Shown: positions 19,401-20,256 of the stretch, piece by piece | How the letters are laid out: each line of letters starts with the position of its first letter | How positions within the stretch are numbered: the first letter of the stretch is position 1 | IMG/VR virus record: IMGVR_UViG_3300025141_001008 | Span: 1 to 20,256 of that record | DNA: 20,256 bases | Origin: a virus | Direction: 5' to 3' (one strand) | The notes under the pieces: model-generated | Databases searched by the model: none | Seen by the model: the letters and a program-made list of their open reading frames with translations, nothing else | What the model was told of the DNA's origin: nothing | Translations under genes and position numbers: made by a program

Positions 19401-20214
19401 AAAAGATCCAATGAAAGATCCAAAATCATTTATGGCGATATGGCTGAACTTTAAAAATTTAATGAAGATTGAATACTTTCAAGGATTTGTAACGGACAAA
19501 ACTAATGAAACAAATTTCTTAGGACTTCCGGCATGGACGACGCTTCCCGCTGATTATAAAAATTTAGGATCCAGCGAAAAACCATTTTTGCTTTGTCGCC
19601 TGACAAGACATGCGGATCAACAGTTTGGTATTGTTGAGTCTCCTCTTTTAGATTTACCAGTATTCGATCAGTACTTTCTTATTAATGCGGCCGATACCAG
19701 CACAATTGCTGCTGGCTTATTGCCCGAAGTAAAACTAGGAATAAACCAAATTTCTGCCACCGGTGCAGGCGGTATGGGCCCAGCCGCGCCAGTTGGGGGC
19801 ACTCCCGCTGGCATGACACCCGCTGAACTTGGCTTCGGCGGGGCAGCAGGCGCGGTTAACATGGGTGGCCTTGCTATGAATCAGCTTAATAGTCTTGCTA
19901 AAGCGGCAGATGCTGGTACAAAGAAGAAGACCAAGGAAGCGGCTTTGGGCCTCGGCGGCGCTGCCGGTGCGGCAGCAGCCGGCGGTGGCGGCGGTGGCCC
20001 GGGCGATGTTGTTGGGCCCGCCGGTGGTGGTGGTGGCATGCCCCCCGCGTTGGCACCGAAACCAAAGAAGAAGCCAAAGAAGAAAACACCGAGAAAGAAG
20101 ACACCCAGAAAGAAGGCGCCGAAAAAGAAAAAGAAGATTGTCATCGGCGGCACCGGCTTCGGCGGCGGCGGTAACATGGGCGGCGGCGGCATGGGTGGCG
20201 GAGGTATATACTAA
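16483..20214 (+). CDS. Large virion protein with Lys/Pro-rich and Gly-rich C-terminal tail
   Basis: The 1243-aa product (from the ATG at 16483) is not a family I can name. The N-terminal 240 residues look beta-rich and modular (LIVKINAHLKDFVEEDVV; GHLTVFFGPRLNL). A helical segment follows (about 270-305). Near 440-480 a strand-rich stretch (GIRVFTI...YSYRVALEVTD) precedes a helix. The region around KYSYVSPSKIDTLALGS resembles blocks in other phage structural proteins from memory. From about residue 1100 composition changes: Ala/Gly-rich, then a basic 27-residue tract at 1192-1218 with 18 Lys/Arg and 6 Pro, then a Gly-rich tip with MGGGG twice. The tail DNA is clearly GC-richer than the body. 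It starts 2 nt after the upstream stop and overlaps the next start as TAATG. A fibre or baseplate-periphery role is inferred from position and size only. Confidence 0.85.
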   Translation: MAENLTTELGHIIPDVYFDKVNLHSEGETLIVKINAHLKDFVEEDVVSSWFADEDFAKYFKVDMYYSTDREVTQHIIEYSLHSSRAGEIDMDWKSSITKKAEKEKTFVKNGTANFVKSDYISVSDSGNEIIDIPLVPQKIKLDQVPGHLTVFFGPRLNLASLATNMDLPAPKWPQKSFIYSHKIFAFTIFDNGQTVSTQKQFVTKDDVDKSGDLATAWSGPVHSIPGYEFADPAGGYKYVPLAFMKGAKHPGYDVPHDFLELIDVENNIVQDFRSVTRLEQTQLDLTQLENQLMPALQIVEKYAKTTEGNKMVDKKPRYFSELLVSRNDENQASFVFMFDQRQYLKNNSTYKALFALSQFSDGVAVEDILLENSRISSMQIYRTRVDEKAPDDDNGPTLLVATGQSPAKIGVDFVASPPDVGGYMFTELTDNMNLSKGIRVFTILDHEMKKLNAGKYSYRVALEVTDPTIPHIKNELKKLYAAQATFEKYYQKSLGYATAQAFETAPQAETTFETKTGMPLKKSFPFYDYITEKFRPEFRNSVTNADWLTPIDTLKQVLFAIYGSNFNLGTVGNPYGGSGLTGWGKMVSPTTGSPDGIKAIMETMDKFVVALEKLVSVTKAASPADKTSSNKTKATKALRAEYTFSESFDASESSAVGYHYMSLPELNASRMFGLKEYNPSWVDTRVNLEVDKYFGLGQAAKEEVWDWGDRLQNSDYKGIVDGVNIQKYSYVSPSKIDTLALGSTEQLEKGGIYNKAKHQKLLLDIIQYKKTGTPATFDFKAHPGEASKEKNKDWHAMRSGLIDLMSEENCVMISKEGFSEGAFSFKSFKSIFKSFGLPNFFGKKDNKTPPLDSTKKEESIPYTVPSDQEDYNPNSLFLHLVVKSILEKEGMSISSIKNLYYAAAKTNEDFFAYDYQAAYFKYFGEMLKKYGSKMKAMKMAKKKVFTDLPNQLKALIVNSETIYPKYAQNVDPKDPMKDPKSFMAIWLNFKNLMKIEYFQGFVTDKTNETNFLGLPAWTTLPADYKNLGSSEKPFLLCRLTRHADQQFGIVESPLLDLPVFDQYFLINAADTSTIAAGLLPEVKLGINQISATGAGGMGPAAPVGGTPAGMTPAELGFGGAAGAVNMGGLAMNQLNSLAKAADAGTKKKTKEAALGLGGAAGAAAAGGGGGGPGDVVGPAGGGGGMPPALAPKPKKKPKKKTPRKKTPRKKAPKKKKKIVIGGTGFGGGGNMGGGGMGGGGIY
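20056..20136 (+). repeat. Lys/Pro-rich coding repeats including a 15-nt tandem duplication
   Basis: This encodes PKPKKKPKKKTPRKKTPRKK and the following APKKKKK. The unit at 20086-20100 is repeated at 20101-20115 with one mismatch (codon CCG versus CCC), both reading TPRKK. The composition resembles histone-H1-like basic tails, but no homology is claimed. Confidence 0.8.
20176..20205 (+). repeat. MGGGG-coding 15-nt tandem repeat
   Basis: Two adjacent 15-nt units (20176-20190 and 20191-20205) each encode MGGGG. They differ only at third codon positions (GGC GGC GGC GGC against GGT GGC GGA GGT), so the peptide repeat is exact while the DNA has diverged. Confidence 0.8.
20200..20204 (+). promoter_or_regulatory. 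Shine-Dalgarno embedded in Gly codons, for the next gene
   Basis: GGAGG lies 9 nt before the ATG at 20214, at good spacing. It sits inside the terminal Gly codons of the upstream gene, where a GGA codon creates the motif. Together with the TAATG overlap it indicates coupled translation. Confidence 0.7.
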
Positions 20215-20256
20215 TGGGAGTAAAGAAACGAATTGTATTAAGCGGCGTGTCCTTCC
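20214..20256 (+). CDS. Start of next gene, 3'-truncated, unknown
   Basis: The ATG at 20214 overlaps the preceding stop as TAATG and has GGAGG at 20200-20204. Only 14 codons are visible (MGVKKRIVLSGVSF), too few to assign a family. The same strand and the one-base overlap place it in the same operon. Confidence 0.7.
   Translation, partial: MGVKKRIVLSGVSF

Noticed and set aside
19396-19423. GATCCAA three times within 28 nt, also twice at 29-44
   Set aside because: These encode Asp-Pro runs (VDPKDPMKDP and VDPNDP) and look like linker codon repeats. There is no evidence of binding sites.
19881-20192. Minus-strand Pro/Phe-rich open frame of about 100 codons
   Set aside because: It is the complement of the Gly- and Lys-rich tail, so its composition is an artefact of the GGC and AAG codons opposite.
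1-20256. Alternative genetic code with TAG as sense
   Set aside because: No long gene here contains an in-frame TAG, including the 8.5-kb one. One TAG junction at 1715 does not support genome-wide recoding.

Overview
The window is a densely packed, single-strand (all +) stretch of virion structural genes from a tailed phage. The T4 gp25/P2 W-like protein (3285-3662) and the T4 gp6/P2 J-like protein (3678-5471) mark it as the baseplate region of a contractile-tailed (myovirus-type) phage. An AT-leaning composition, very large structural proteins, and LamG and DNRLRE-type domains resemble environmental (often marine) Caudoviricetes as I remember them. The host cannot be named from the sequence. 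A prophage or a contractile injection particle is possible but less likely, because sheath, tube, capsid and ATPase genes are not in view.

Layout: a gene open at the left edge (2-1717) and a 523-aa gene (1721-3292) are both unrecognised. They lie in the same reading frame, separated only by TAG-AAA-ATG. Next come the gp25-like gene, the gp6/J-like gene, a 506-aa protein with a DNRLRE/CBM96-like beta domain (5471-6991), and a giant 2847-aa protein (6981-15524). The giant protein carries an N-terminal LamG jelly roll, a tail-protein-I-like helical segment and a second lectin-like fold, followed by about 1900 residues I cannot assign. Downstream are a 319-aa acidic protein (15521-16480), a 1243-aa protein ending in a Lys/Pro tract and a Gly-rich tip (16483-20214), and the first 14 codons of another gene (20214-20256).

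The coding is continuous. Junctions range from an 11-nt overlap to a 15-nt gap, and several use TAATG or ATGA stop/start overlaps, so the genes are probably co-transcribed and translationally coupled. There is no intergenic room for a promoter, terminator or RNA gene, and I see no tRNA, CRISPR, insertion sequence or integrase.

Working model (inference): gp25-like and gp6/J-like proteins form the baseplate wedge. The giant protein takes the place of tail protein I/gp7, attaching to the wedge and carrying carbohydrate-binding modules outward. The DNRLRE protein, the acidic protein and the 1243-aa protein would be further baseplate-periphery or fibre components. Points most worth following are the in-frame amber junction, the fused giant wedge/adhesin protein, the GC-rich patch inside it, and the basic/Gly-rich C-terminal tail.
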